Assembly (NCBI GenBank): GCA_029240105.1
Contig: JARBTR010000007.1
Span: 41,604 to 105,603, forward strand
Source: Caryophanales bacterium
Lineage (GTDB): Bacteria > Bacillota > Bacilli > JARBTR01
DNA length: 64,000 bases
Direction: 5' to 3'
The translations under genes were made by a program, and so were the position numbers. The notes beneath the pieces are model-generated. The model worked only from the letters and a program-made list of their open reading frames with translations, was not told where the DNA came from and made no database searches. Below are positions 8,825 to 16,948 of the stretch, in pieces. The first letter of the stretch is position 1. Each line of letters begins with the position of its first letter.

Positions 8825-9090
8825 AAAAAAGCCCCTTTGATTTTAATCAAAGAGACTATTAAATAGCGGTACCACCCTTTTTGACACACAACTTCTTGAG
8901 AGAAGTGCGTCCACCTTTATGTGTTAAGGCCACCAACCGATGCTTTTACTAATTTCAAAGCACCCCTTCATAAATGCGCTTCGTCTTTAAATGTTTACTG
9001 ATCTCCCATCATCATCAGCTCGCTGAAAAACAATTCAAAAACTACTCTTTTAATCATAAGGTTTTTTTATAATGAAGAATACATTACAGG
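8825..9090 (-). promoter_or_regulatory. T-box riboswitch, probable arginine specifier
   Basis: On the minus strand the T-box core AGGGTGGTACCGCTA (8864-8878) precedes a terminator hairpin CTTTGATT/AATCAAAG with six T residues (8825-8852). Upstream, Stem I can be folded: 5' AGAGTAG with the loop-E AGTA, a long upper helix (GTTTTTGAATTGTTT against AAACATTTAAAGAC) and an AGCGAGCTGATG…GGGAGATCAG apical part. In that fold the 3' side reads GAA-G-CGC-A, placing CGC (8976-8978) at the specifier position by analogy with the glyQS T-box. CGC is an arginine codon, which fits the downstream amino-acid importer. T-box presence is firm; the specifier is inferred from a hand fold. Confidence 0.93.
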
Positions 9091-9557
9091 TTAAATGTAG
9101 TGTTGTCAATAATTTTTTCGAAAAATTTTTTCAATACTTTTCAACCAATTTTTACCTAATACTGTGGGGTTAACGAAAAGAGTGAAACATGTTTTTAAGG
9201 ATAATTATTGTTTAAGAAAAAACGCACCTAACGAACCGGAACTTTAAACGGTGATCACTAGATTATAGGTAATAACTCAAAATTTATTAGTTTATAAGTC
9301 ATATTTTTAAAAGAAAAATTGGTTTTGTCCACTTATAACCTACACAAATTGATGAAGGTTGCATTATATAAAAGTAAAGAACGTATGGGTAAAAACTGCA
9401 TCTGCGAAAACAGATAATAAAAGTGACCATGTAATCTTATTAGGTTTCCGTTACGACAGGTGGTTTTATATAGGAGATTAAAAAATAGGTTAGTAGCCTA
9501 GTTACAATTAGTTTACTTAAGAATTCAAATAAAATCCTTATTAAAGGAGTGATTTAA
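9091..9557. other. intergenic region, possible short gene remnant
   Basis: 467 bases between the T-box and the Cys-rich gene. It should hold the divergent promoters. The one protein-like item is a 40-codon plus-strand frame at 9359-9481 (TTG start), containing KSDHVILLGFRYDRW, with no properly spaced ribosome binding site; it may be a gene remnant or chance. Nothing else stands out. Confidence 0.4.
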
Positions 9558-9914
9558 ATGGAATATAAAAAAGAAGACTATAAAGTTTACAAACATGAAG
9601 AAGACAATAAATATAGAATGGATGATGGGGGTTGCTCTAGGGTCATTTGGAAAGATGTAAGCCTAGTAGCAAATGTTAAGGTAATGCCAGTCATTTGTAT
9701 AAATGAAAATGATATAGAAGCAAAGTGTGTTGGTCATGTTCATCTTAGTGAGTGTAAAAAGCAACACATAAAAGAAGAATGTGAGTTTTGTATTAAGCAA
9801 GATGTTACTCTCAGAATTCCAGTGCATTTTGATGCTGATACTGAAGTTGAAGAGAAGGGAATTGTGTGTCATTTCGAAGAACCTTGTGATGAAGATTGTG
9901 ATGATGACAAGTAA
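9558..9914 (+). CDS. small Cys-rich protein with acidic tail, unknown function
   Basis: I do not recognise this 118-residue protein. It has no signal peptide or membrane segment, eight cysteines, two alternating hydrophobic beta-like stretches (SLVANVKVMPVICINEN; VTLRIPVHFDADTEVEE), and a very acidic end, CDEDCDDDK. The pattern is reminiscent of spore coat or SipL/DUF3794-like beta domains, but that is only an impression. The start is secure (AAAGGAGTG 7 bases before the ATG). It lies 19 bases upstream of an ATP-grasp ligase gene on the same strand, so it is a candidate substrate or partner of that enzyme. Confidence 0.8.
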   Translation: MEYKKEDYKVYKHEEDNKYRMDDGGCSRVIWKDVSLVANVKVMPVICINENDIEAKCVGHVHLSECKKQHIKEECEFCIKQDVTLRIPVHFDADTEVEEKGIVCHFEEPCDEDCDDDK

Positions 9915-9933
9915 TAAATGGGGGTAGGACTGT

Positions 9934-11148
9934 TTGCGTACTGTTGTATTTATAGGATTACAAAAATCAGGTTCCAGTCGAGAGGCAGTTCGGGCAGCAG
10001 AAAGTCTTGGTTATTTTACTGTTGTATTTACAGATAAAAAGGGATATTTGCTTCAAAGAGATGAATTTCCTGATGTGCATAAAATGATGTTTATTGATTT
10101 ATATGATGAGATAGCCATCCAAAATAATATAAAAAACTTAGAAAAGCAAGGACTAGTGATTGAGGCAATAATGAGTTTTGTTGACGCTTATGTCCATACC
10201 GCTGCAGTACTTTGTAATCAATTTTGTCATACAAATATGCCAATAAAAGCCATTAGTAAAATGGAAAATAAGATTTTAACACAGAAATTTTTACAAGACA
10301 CAGAATTTGGTATCAAACATGGAATTTATTATAGAGGACAAGCGCTAGATTTATTTATGGAGAAACATAAATTGGATTTTCCTGTCATTATAAAATCTCC
10401 AAGCTCAACTGGGTCCAAAGATGTATTGAAAGCCGAAACCCATTCCGAATTGATAAATCATATAGAGCGACTTAATAGAAAATACCCCGACAGTCCTATT
10501 CTTTTTGAAGAGTACATTGATGGACAACAATATCTAGTCGAAGTGCTTGTATATAACGGTGATATCCATATAGTTGCTGTTGTGGAACAAGAAATTACCT
10601 TTGGTAAACGATTTATCGTCACTGGTTATTCTTTGTTAGCCCAAATACCACAGGACTTATTTGAAAACCTTTCTTATGCTATATCTAACATACTAGAAAA
10701 GTTGCAATTTTCAAATGGCTCCTGTCATTTTGAATTACGAATGCAGGATGACCAATGGAAAGTTATAGAGATAAACTCTCGTATAGCAGGTGGAGCCATG
10801 AATAAGATGATAGAAGCTGCCTACGGAATAAATCTTGTTGAACAAATCATTAAAGTTTGGATAGGCAAGAAACCATTACTAAAACATAATCATGAGAAAT
10901 TCATATTTACTCAATATAAAACAGTATCTAAAACAGGGACACTGCAAAAAGTAACGGGCAAAGAAAGAGCATTACAACATGAAGGAGTAGTAGATGTGTA
11001 TATCAAGCCAAGAAAAGGTGCCCTGTTACATCCTCCATTATCGATGGGAGACCGTTATGCCTATGTACTGGCTTCCGGATCTACTATTGAAGAAGCTAAG
11101 GGGATTGCAATTGCTGCAGCTAATGAAATAGAGTTTCATCTTGATTAA
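9934..11148 (+). CDS. ATP-grasp ligase A
   Basis: A 404-residue stand-alone ATP-grasp enzyme. The N-terminal pre-ATP-grasp Rossmann part starts VVFIGLQKSGSSREAVRAA; the ATP-grasp core spans about residues 105-310, with the nucleotide-binding Lys in FPVIIKSPSSTGSKD, the hinge EEYIDGQQYLVEVLV and metal-binding acids in HFELRMQ and VIEINSRIAGG. A C-terminal ATP-grasp-like beta domain follows. The family joins a carboxylate to an amine through an acyl phosphate; the substrate is unknown. The start is a TTG preceded by GGGGGTAGG. It is clearly paralogous along its length to the ATP-grasp at 12889-14106, with which it converges across a Mur ligase gene. Confidence 0.88.
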   Translation: MRTVVFIGLQKSGSSREAVRAAESLGYFTVVFTDKKGYLLQRDEFPDVHKMMFIDLYDEIAIQNNIKNLEKQGLVIEAIMSFVDAYVHTAAVLCNQFCHTNMPIKAISKMENKILTQKFLQDTEFGIKHGIYYRGQALDLFMEKHKLDFPVIIKSPSSTGSKDVLKAETHSELINHIERLNRKYPDSPILFEEYIDGQQYLVEVLVYNGDIHIVAVVEQEITFGKRFIVTGYSLLAQIPQDLFENLSYAISNILEKLQFSNGSCHFELRMQDDQWKVIEINSRIAGGAMNKMIEAAYGINLVEQIIKVWIGKKPLLKHNHEKFIFTQYKTVSKTGTLQKVTGKERALQHEGVVDVYIKPRKGALLHPPLSMGDRYAYVLASGSTIEEAKGIAIAAANEIEFHLD

Positions 11149-11463
11149 GGCGAATGACAATGGCCTTGTTACTTCTAAGCAATGATGGGAATGTATATGA
11201 ATCTATGTAGTTTCAGAAATGAAACCTACACATTTTTATTTACATTCCCATTTTTTTGGACATTTTAAATCAGAATTACACTACATAAAGACATTCAGTA
11301 AATCGAACGTTTATTATTGTTAACTTTTCTTGCTAATTAAAGAATCAGGGAAATAAAAAGAACTGAGTCTTGTTCAATACAGGATTCAGTCCTAAGGGAT
11401 GGCCTTAAAATAAACGTCCATTAGATTGGGTTGGTTTCTTAGGCGATCCTTTTTAATTTCTTT
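11149..11463. other. convergent intergenic region
   Basis: 315 bases between the facing stop codons of ATP-grasp A and the Mur ligase. It contains the terminator at 11185-11257 and a second weaker hairpin near 11362-11393 (ACTGAGTCTTG / GGATTCAGT). No open frame of note. Confidence 0.5.
11185..11257 (+). terminator. Rho-independent terminator after ATP-grasp A
   Basis: ATGGGAATGTA pairs with TACATTCCCAT followed by seven T residues; the intervening 50 bases contain an inner GTAGTTTC/GAAACCTAC hairpin, so the structure is long and branched. Confidence 0.75.
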
Positions 11464-12852
11464 TTATTCGATGATTATTTGTTTTAGTACACCATTAAAG
11501 GAGTTCCTCATTGATGTTTTTATTAAAACAATACTGTTTTCATTAGCAATTTTCTTTAGGGTGCCTACCAATTCTTTTTTTTCTGTAAGAGTAAAGATAT
11601 TGTTTTCATCCATACCGAGTTCCAACGCTCTTTTTGCAATTAGTTTAGATTTTTTCCCTATAGTTATGAGTTGGTTAATATTATAATAACGAACAAAATT
11701 CCCTATTTTCATATGTTCACTCTCAGAAAAGTCACCTAATTCTTCAATATCTCCTATTACAGCAATCGTTTTTCTTCCTTTTGAGATATTTGAAAGTACT
11801 TCAAGAGCAGACTCAATTGATTTAGAGTTGGTATTCCACGTATCATCAATTAAAAAGCAATTATTAATTCCTTTTCGTATTTGAAGGTGTCTTTCGATAT
11901 GTTGAAAATCTTTCAAACTTTGGATTGCTTCTTTTATATCCACTCCAAGTGTTGTAGTTACAGCGATTGCAGCAAGTACATTATATACATTATGGTATCC
12001 GAAACTATTAATATTGCAGTCAAGAACTTCACTGCCGTAATGGAGTGTAAATCTCATACCATTATTAGTATATTGGATATTACTTGCTTTGAAATGTGCA
12101 TCATTAGACAACCCAAAGTAAACGATCTTACCTTTAAAATTTTTTAAATCTAGATTTTTTATAATCTGATCATCTTTATTTAGTATAATGGTCCCATTCG
12201 GGTGGTTAAGAACCTTCAACATGTTTGCTTTTTCTCGAATATAAGCTTCTTGAGTTTTGAAACCTTTGATATGATCTGTACCAATGGTTGTAAGAACACC
12301 AATATTTGGTTTGAAAAACCGCCCAAATTTCTTAACCGCCCCAGGTCTTCCTACACCTACTTCAATTACTACATAATCAGTTGATTGATCTATTTTCATA
12401 AGATAGCGAATATTTTCTTTTGGTGCATTTTGACTTCGCTCTGTTTGTACAACATTGGAGCCTTTATTTTTTAGAATCTTGGCAACCATCTCTTTTGTTG
12501 TTGTTTTGCCACAAGTGCCGGTTATTCCAATTACGGGAATAGAAAATTGATCACGATAAAAATCAACAAATTTCTTATAGGCTGTTTCAGAGTCTTTTAC
12601 AACTATAATTTGACAAAACTTCATAAAATCAATAAATCTATCTGGTTTTTGGGTGACGATTACACATGATTTTAATTTATTAATATTTTTTAATAACTTT
12701 TTTTTATCTGGAAAGAAAATAAGTGTATTGTTGTATTTTAAGCGTTGACTTCTACATGTAATAACATTTTTTATTTTAGGATTTTTTTTAATAGAACTCA
12801 TATTAATTCCATCAATAATTCCTAATATCTCACTTAAATATAAATTTTTCAT
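11464..12852 (-). CDS. MurF-like Mur ligase family protein
   Basis: A 462-residue Mur ligase. The ATP-binding P-loop is GTCGKTTT (112-119), the middle-domain acid is in VIEVGVGRPGA, and GYHNVYNVLAA (285-295) and a DDTWNTNS segment (336-343, where MurF has DxYNANP) mark it as nearest the MurF branch. A Glu-ligase-type C-terminal domain follows (VIGDIEELGDFSESEH). The N-terminal 100 residues differ from the normal UDP-MurNAc-binding domain. It sits outside any dcw cluster and 36 bases downstream of ATP-grasp B, so it is probably not the cell-wall MurF but an accessory amide ligase adding an amino acid to an unknown acceptor. The ribosome binding site (GTGGGA) is weak. Confidence 0.87.
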   Translation of the reverse strand: MKNLYLSEILGIIDGINMSSIKKNPKIKNVITCRSQRLKYNNTLIFFPDKKKLLKNINKLKSCVIVTQKPDRFIDFMKFCQIIVVKDSETAYKKFVDFYRDQFSIPVIGITGTCGKTTTKEMVAKILKNKGSNVVQTERSQNAPKENIRYLMKIDQSTDYVVIEVGVGRPGAVKKFGRFFKPNIGVLTTIGTDHIKGFKTQEAYIREKANMLKVLNHPNGTIILNKDDQIIKNLDLKNFKGKIVYFGLSNDAHFKASNIQYTNNGMRFTLHYGSEVLDCNINSFGYHNVYNVLAAIAVTTTLGVDIKEAIQSLKDFQHIERHLQIRKGINNCFLIDDTWNTNSKSIESALEVLSNISKGRKTIAVIGDIEELGDFSESEHMKIGNFVRYYNINQLITIGKKSKLIAKRALELGMDENNIFTLTEKKELVGTLKKIANENSIVLIKTSMRNSFNGVLKQIIIE

Positions 12853-12888
12853 AATCCCACACTCTCTAGTCTTTTTTCAAAACTTGAA

Positions 12889-14106
12889 TTAATCTGCTAC
12901 AGGATCTAAATGAAACTTTATCTCTTTTGCTGCTTTTTTGGAGATAGCTTTAGCAGTTTCTGCATTGCTTGAACTAGCAATTACATAACCGTATCGCAGT
13001 CCCATTGATTTTGGTGGTCTTACTATCATTCCTTTTCGAGCATATACGGAAACTTTTTTTACTCCTCTATATTTTGAAGCACGGATTCTACCTGTAATCA
13101 TTTTCAATTTACCTTTGGTATTTACTGTAATAAATTGTGCAAAGACGTTTTGTAACGGCTTATACTCAACTTTTGGTTCTTCTCCTAGATATAATTTTAT
13201 TGTTTCCTTAGCAAGGTTAATTCCGCTTCCCTCGTAAATGATTTGATTCATCGCACCACCAGACATTCTTGGATTGATTTCTATAAGTTTCCACTGGCCA
13301 TCACTTAATCTCATTTCTAAATGACATGAACCTGTTTGAAGTTCTAATGTTTCTAATATACTTTTTACACAGTCCTCCAATTTCTGCATATCTTCTTCAC
13401 TCATAATTGCTGGATATGCATAACCAGTAACGACAAAATTCTTATTAAGTTCTTGTTCGATTATAGCTACAATGGTTATGACTCCTTTGTGTACTAAAAC
13501 CTCAACTATATATTGGGTACCACTGATAAATTGTTCAATTAATATGGACGATTTATATTTTTTTCTAAGGAAATCTATCTTGTCGTAAAATTCTTCATCT
13601 GAATTAATTTGAAAAACATCTTTTGATCCATGTGAAACTGGTGGCTTTAAAATTAAGGGAAAGTGGGGTTTGCATTCTTGTAGAATACTTTCGATGGAAT
13701 CCTGGCCATTATATACCATATAGAAAGGGTTGGATGGATGCTTTATTAAAGCTTGTCTAATACGTGTCTTGTCTTCCATTTTAAATAGAGCCTCGGAAGA
13801 TACCTCACATAGGTTTAACCTACCGGAAAGTTTTGCAGCTTTAGAAACATTGAAGTCAATAAAACTGATACATAGTTTGATATGAATACCCCTTTGTTTA
13901 ATCTCTACGCACTTTTTATATAGGTTGTTATAGTTCATTTTAGCAACATATATGATTTCATCTACCTCAGGAAATGTATTTCTCTTTTTTAAGTAACCTC
14001 TACTTGATGTTAATAATATTATATTGTATCCAAGGTTCTTTGCCGCTTTAATCGCATCTCTGCTGCTTCCAATTTTGTAGGTTCCGATAAATATAATAGT
14101 ATCCAT
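12889..14106 (-). CDS. ATP-grasp ligase B
   Basis: A 405-residue ATP-grasp protein homologous from end to end with ATP-grasp A: the shared N-terminus IIFIGTYKIGSSRDAIKAA, a conserved FPEVDEI-type stretch, Lys in FPLILKPPVSHGSKD, hinge IEQFISGTQYIVEVLV and acids in HLEMRLS and LIEINPRMSGGAMN. The C-terminal part keeps VRPPKSMGLRYGYVIASS. GGAG is 8 bases before the ATG at 14106 (a GTG 9 bases upstream is less likely). It is followed after 36 bases by the Mur ligase, forming a two-gene operon. Ligation of an amino acid or peptide is expected; the substrate is unknown. Confidence 0.88.
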   Translation of the reverse strand: MDTIIFIGTYKIGSSRDAIKAAKNLGYNIILLTSSRGYLKKRNTFPEVDEIIYVAKMNYNNLYKKCVEIKQRGIHIKLCISFIDFNVSKAAKLSGRLNLCEVSSEALFKMEDKTRIRQALIKHPSNPFYMVYNGQDSIESILQECKPHFPLILKPPVSHGSKDVFQINSDEEFYDKIDFLRKKYKSSILIEQFISGTQYIVEVLVHKGVITIVAIIEQELNKNFVVTGYAYPAIMSEEDMQKLEDCVKSILETLELQTGSCHLEMRLSDGQWKLIEINPRMSGGAMNQIIYEGSGINLAKETIKLYLGEEPKVEYKPLQNVFAQFITVNTKGKLKMITGRIRASKYRGVKKVSVYARKGMIVRPPKSMGLRYGYVIASSSNAETAKAISKKAAKEIKFHLDPVAD

Positions 14107-14465
14107 TAAGTTCACTCCTTTAAATCCTTTTGACTTAGGTCCTATAAATTTTCTCTATATAATATTCAGATCCTAGCTTAGTTGAATGGGACAAAACATC
14201 CGCTTTTTTGTTATTTTGCTATATATTTCACATAGTAGAGAATAGATAACAACCTGCTTCATTTCGACAAAGATTGAAAAAACCTGGGAATATTCACCAC
14301 TTTTCGTAGTGAATATTCCCAGGTTTTTATTTTGAAGTTTTGATAATTTTAAAAATATGCTGCTTTTTCAGTGTCCTTCAATTCCCAATGATTGTTTTAA
14401 TCGAACTCAATTAAAAGATAAAAGAAGCTGAAATTGAAATGTAGAAATGGGATAAAGCATAGTAT
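14107..14465. other. intergenic region with promoter and terminator
   Basis: 359 bases holding the upstream region of the ATP-grasp B/Mur operon (14107 to about 14270) and the strong hairpin at 14277-14328 that ends psuKG. No credible open frame. Confidence 0.5.
14277..14328. terminator. strong bidirectional terminator
   Basis: A near-perfect stem of about 21 bp (AAAACCTGGGAATATTCAC with its complement) around a short loop, with A-run and T-run flanks. It lies downstream of psuG and upstream of ATP-grasp B, insulating the two operons. Confidence 0.9.
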
Positions 14466-15383
14466 TTATTTCTTTGCCAATTCTACCGCGATTTGTGCAC
14501 CCAATTTGGCATTGTTGAACACAAGTTGTATGTTAGATTCAAGGCTGTTACCGCCCGTAATTTCTTTAACTTTCGCAAGTAGGAAAGGGGTAGAGTCCTT
14601 GCCTTTTATGCCTTTTGCTTTTGCTTCAGTCAATGCGGACTCGATTGCCCTGGTTATTGTAATGAAATCCATTGCATACTTTTCTGGTATAGGGTTCGCA
14701 ATTACCACACCACCACGCAATCCTAAATCCCACTTTGCCTTTAAAATATTCGCAATTTCATCAGCAGAATCAACACGATAATCCACGCCAAAACCGCTTT
14801 TTCTTGTGTAAAATGCCGGTAATTCTTCAGTGCCAAATCCCAATACTGGAACACCCTTAGTTTCCAAATACTCAAGTGTTAATCCTATATCTAAAATCGA
14901 TTTTGCACCCGCACAAACCACTGCGACATTTGTCATCGCTAACTCTTCTAAGTCTGCAGAAATATCCATAGTCGTCTCAGCTTCACGATGAACGCCGCCA
15001 ATTCCACCAGTCGCGAATACATGGATTCCAGCTAACTCTGCTATGATCATGGTAGATGCTACCGTTGTTGCACCAGTCCATCCTTTTGATACAATCATTG
15101 GAATATCTCGGCGTGAAGCTTTTAAGACTGCAGTACCTTTTCTACCTAAATACTCGATATCTTCATTCGATAACCCTGCTTTTAATTTCCCATTAATGAT
15201 GGCAATGGTTGCTGGAATAGCTCCATTAGCTCGTACGATTTCTTCTACTTGTCGCGCGGTTTCTACATTCTGTGGGTAGGGCATCCCGTGTGAAATAATG
15301 GTGGATTCAAGTGCTACAATGGGTTGTCCATTTGTAATTGCATCTTGAACCTCAGGGTGTATTTCTAAAAAAGTTTCTAACAT
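14466..15383 (-). CDS. psuG: pseudouridine-5'-phosphate glycosidase
   Basis: PsuG cleaves pseudouridine 5'-phosphate to uracil and ribose 5-phosphate in the cytosol. The 305-residue length is normal. Recognisable family blocks are VALESTIISHGMPYPQN, the GGIGGVHR loop, VCAGAKSILDIGLTLEYLET and ANPIPEKYAMD. The next gene upstream is the PfkB-family kinase that makes its substrate, 54 bases away, so the pair encodes a complete pseudouridine breakdown route. A ribosome binding site (GAAGGAT) precedes the ATG. Confidence 0.96.
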   Translation of the reverse strand: MLETFLEIHPEVQDAITNGQPIVALESTIISHGMPYPQNVETARQVEEIVRANGAIPATIAIINGKLKAGLSNEDIEYLGRKGTAVLKASRRDIPMIVSKGWTGATTVASTMIIAELAGIHVFATGGIGGVHREAETTMDISADLEELAMTNVAVVCAGAKSILDIGLTLEYLETKGVPVLGFGTEELPAFYTRKSGFGVDYRVDSADEIANILKAKWDLGLRGGVVIANPIPEKYAMDFITITRAIESALTEAKAKGIKGKDSTPFLLAKVKEITGGNSLESNIQLVFNNAKLGAQIAVELAKK

Positions 15384-15437
15384 TTTTTATCCTTCTTTCA
15401 TAAAATCCATGTTGTTTATGCTTACCTATATGCATGG

Positions 15438-16352
15438 TTAATTATACATCTTAAGAATGTTTTCAACTGACATATTAGGGTTAATTGTATCCTCATGTGA
15501 AAGCGCAAGAACAGCAGCACATTGTGCAAAATAAGCTGTTTCCTGTAAAACCATCTCATTCACATGACAATAGGCGAGAGCAGCTACGAACGCATCCCCA
15601 GCCCCTGTAGAATTAATTACATCAGCTTGAATGCAATTAATTTTTCCGCGATTTATCCCATCAGAAAAAAAGACGCCTTCTTTGTTCAGTGTAATAAAAA
15701 GTCTTTTCACACCTTGTTTCATGAAATACTCTTCAACTCGTGACAAATCTTCATTAGATTCTATTTTTATACCGGAAAGAATTTCAGCCTCAGCCTTATT
15801 AGGCTTGATGGTGTGAAAACGGCCTACAAAATCTTTCACCTTAATTGCTTTCGTGGTAGATACTGTATCCAGCAGGAAAGAGGTTTTTGGGAATTCAAAT
15901 GTAAGTTGATCTAATAAATCCCTATGTAGATTTGTATCCACTACTACTATCTTTGCTGCTTTGATACTATCCGTTTTCTGTCTGATAAAATTCATATCTA
16001 ACTTGTCTATGATGTCCATATCAGCTAGTGCCAAAGCCATGTCACCATTTTCATCTAAAATAGATAGGTACGTCGAACTTGATTGTTCTGGAACGGTCAA
16101 TGCTTCACTTAAATCAAGGCCAATCTTTTTTGCACCTTCTCGAATTTTTGCAGCGTAAACATCCTCCCCAAGGGCAGTGACTAGCTTTGTTGGAAGCCCA
16201 AGTCTACACATATTATCCGCGATGTTTCGACCTACACCACCAAGGGAGATTTTAAGTTTTCCAGGATTTGAATCCCTCAGTTTTAGTTGATTCTCTGGAA
16301 AACCTTGAATATCGACATTTGCTCCACCGATAACCAATGAAAAATCTTTCAT
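15438..16352 (-). CDS. psuK: pseudouridine kinase (PfkB family)
   Basis: A 304-residue ribokinase-family protein. The N-terminal substrate region is VIGGANVDIQGFP with a following GG-V-RN-A motif (SLGGVGRNIADNM), and the C-terminal PfkB signature NSTGAGDAFVAAL places the catalytic base at Asp253. Adjacency to psuG makes pseudouridine the likely substrate; the family alone would allow other nucleosides or sugars. AAAGGAG lies upstream of the ATG. A MITE-like repeat begins only 28 bases upstream of the start codon, so the promoter must lie inside or beyond it. Confidence 0.93.
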   Translation of the reverse strand: MKDFSLVIGGANVDIQGFPENQLKLRDSNPGKLKISLGGVGRNIADNMCRLGLPTKLVTALGEDVYAAKIREGAKKIGLDLSEALTVPEQSSSTYLSILDENGDMALALADMDIIDKLDMNFIRQKTDSIKAAKIVVVDTNLHRDLLDQLTFEFPKTSFLLDTVSTTKAIKVKDFVGRFHTIKPNKAEAEILSGIKIESNEDLSRVEEYFMKQGVKRLFITLNKEGVFFSDGINRGKINCIQADVINSTGAGDAFVAALAYCHVNEMVLQETAYFAQCAAVLALSHEDTINPNMSVENILKMYN

Positions 16353-16379
16353 AGTGACTCCTTTAAGACTTTATTTTTT

Positions 16380-16641
16380 GGCTCTGTTAATGTTTTATGT
16401 TGATTTTTTAATCAAACAGAAATGCCATGTTGTTAATTGATAAAATGGCGGAAATTCCTGTGGTCGGTCTGAGAAAACGTATACGTTTCCTCGTTTTATA
16501 GTCTCATTCAGCCAGAAACGTATACGTTTCTTTCCACGGGAAAAAACATATATGTTTTTGGCTCATTTCTCTAATTTCCAACAAATTATACAGATGTTGA
16601 TTAAAAATTAAAAATAGTACAACAACAAACTTTAACAGTTT
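16380..16641 (+). mobile_element. MITE-like repeat, copy A
   Basis: About 260 bp bounded by imperfect terminal inverted repeats: GCTCTGTTAATGTTT…TGTTG on the left and, read inward from the right, AACTGTTAAAGTTTGTTGTTG. It has no coding capacity and contains three palindromes (around AAACGTATACGTTT twice, and AAACATATATGTTT). A second copy in opposite orientation lies at 19515-19743; the left 90 bases of the two match closely, including the block AAATTCCTGTGGTCGG. The element is non-autonomous; the mobilising transposase family was not identified. Confidence 0.8.
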
Positions 16642-16948
16642 CTATTTTTTAAAAAACCATATATTAATTCTCATCATTTCTTTCCGTGATTAGTATATAG
16701 CAAAGTTAAACTTGAAAAAAGTTAACACATAATTTTATATGACCAATGAGGGAGTCTATGTAGCCAAATTTGCTTACTAAAAGACATTATCATTCAAGCT
16801 TGGCATCCACTTCAATTTTATTTACCCCGTCAAGATTTGTATAAAATCTACCGTTCATCTGGGAACACGTTGCCTTAATTTTTTATATAACAAATTTCCA
16901 TAATTTGTAGTAAAATAGCAGTAGATAAAGAATTGGAGGTTGACTGAG
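16642..16948. other. intergenic region upstream of the usp gene
   Basis: 307 bases between the MITE and the universal stress gene. A TAAAAT box lies about 35 bases before the usp start, with no clear partner at -35. Nothing else could be supported. Confidence 0.4.

Noticed and set aside
8961..8968. TGC or GGG as the T-box specifier
   Set aside because: This reading leaves the loop-E and upper stem poorly paired; the fold with CGC pairs 12 or more bases. Not fully excluded without a covariance model.
9359..9481. Forty-codon open frame as a gene
   Set aside because: The TTG start lies directly on its only GG-rich site, there is no other ribosome binding site, and no family is recognisable. 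Kept as a remnant candidate only.
11464..12852. Canonical cell-wall murF
   Set aside because: The N-terminal domain and the DxYNANP segment differ, there is no ddl or dcw gene nearby, and the gene partners with an ATP-grasp ligase.
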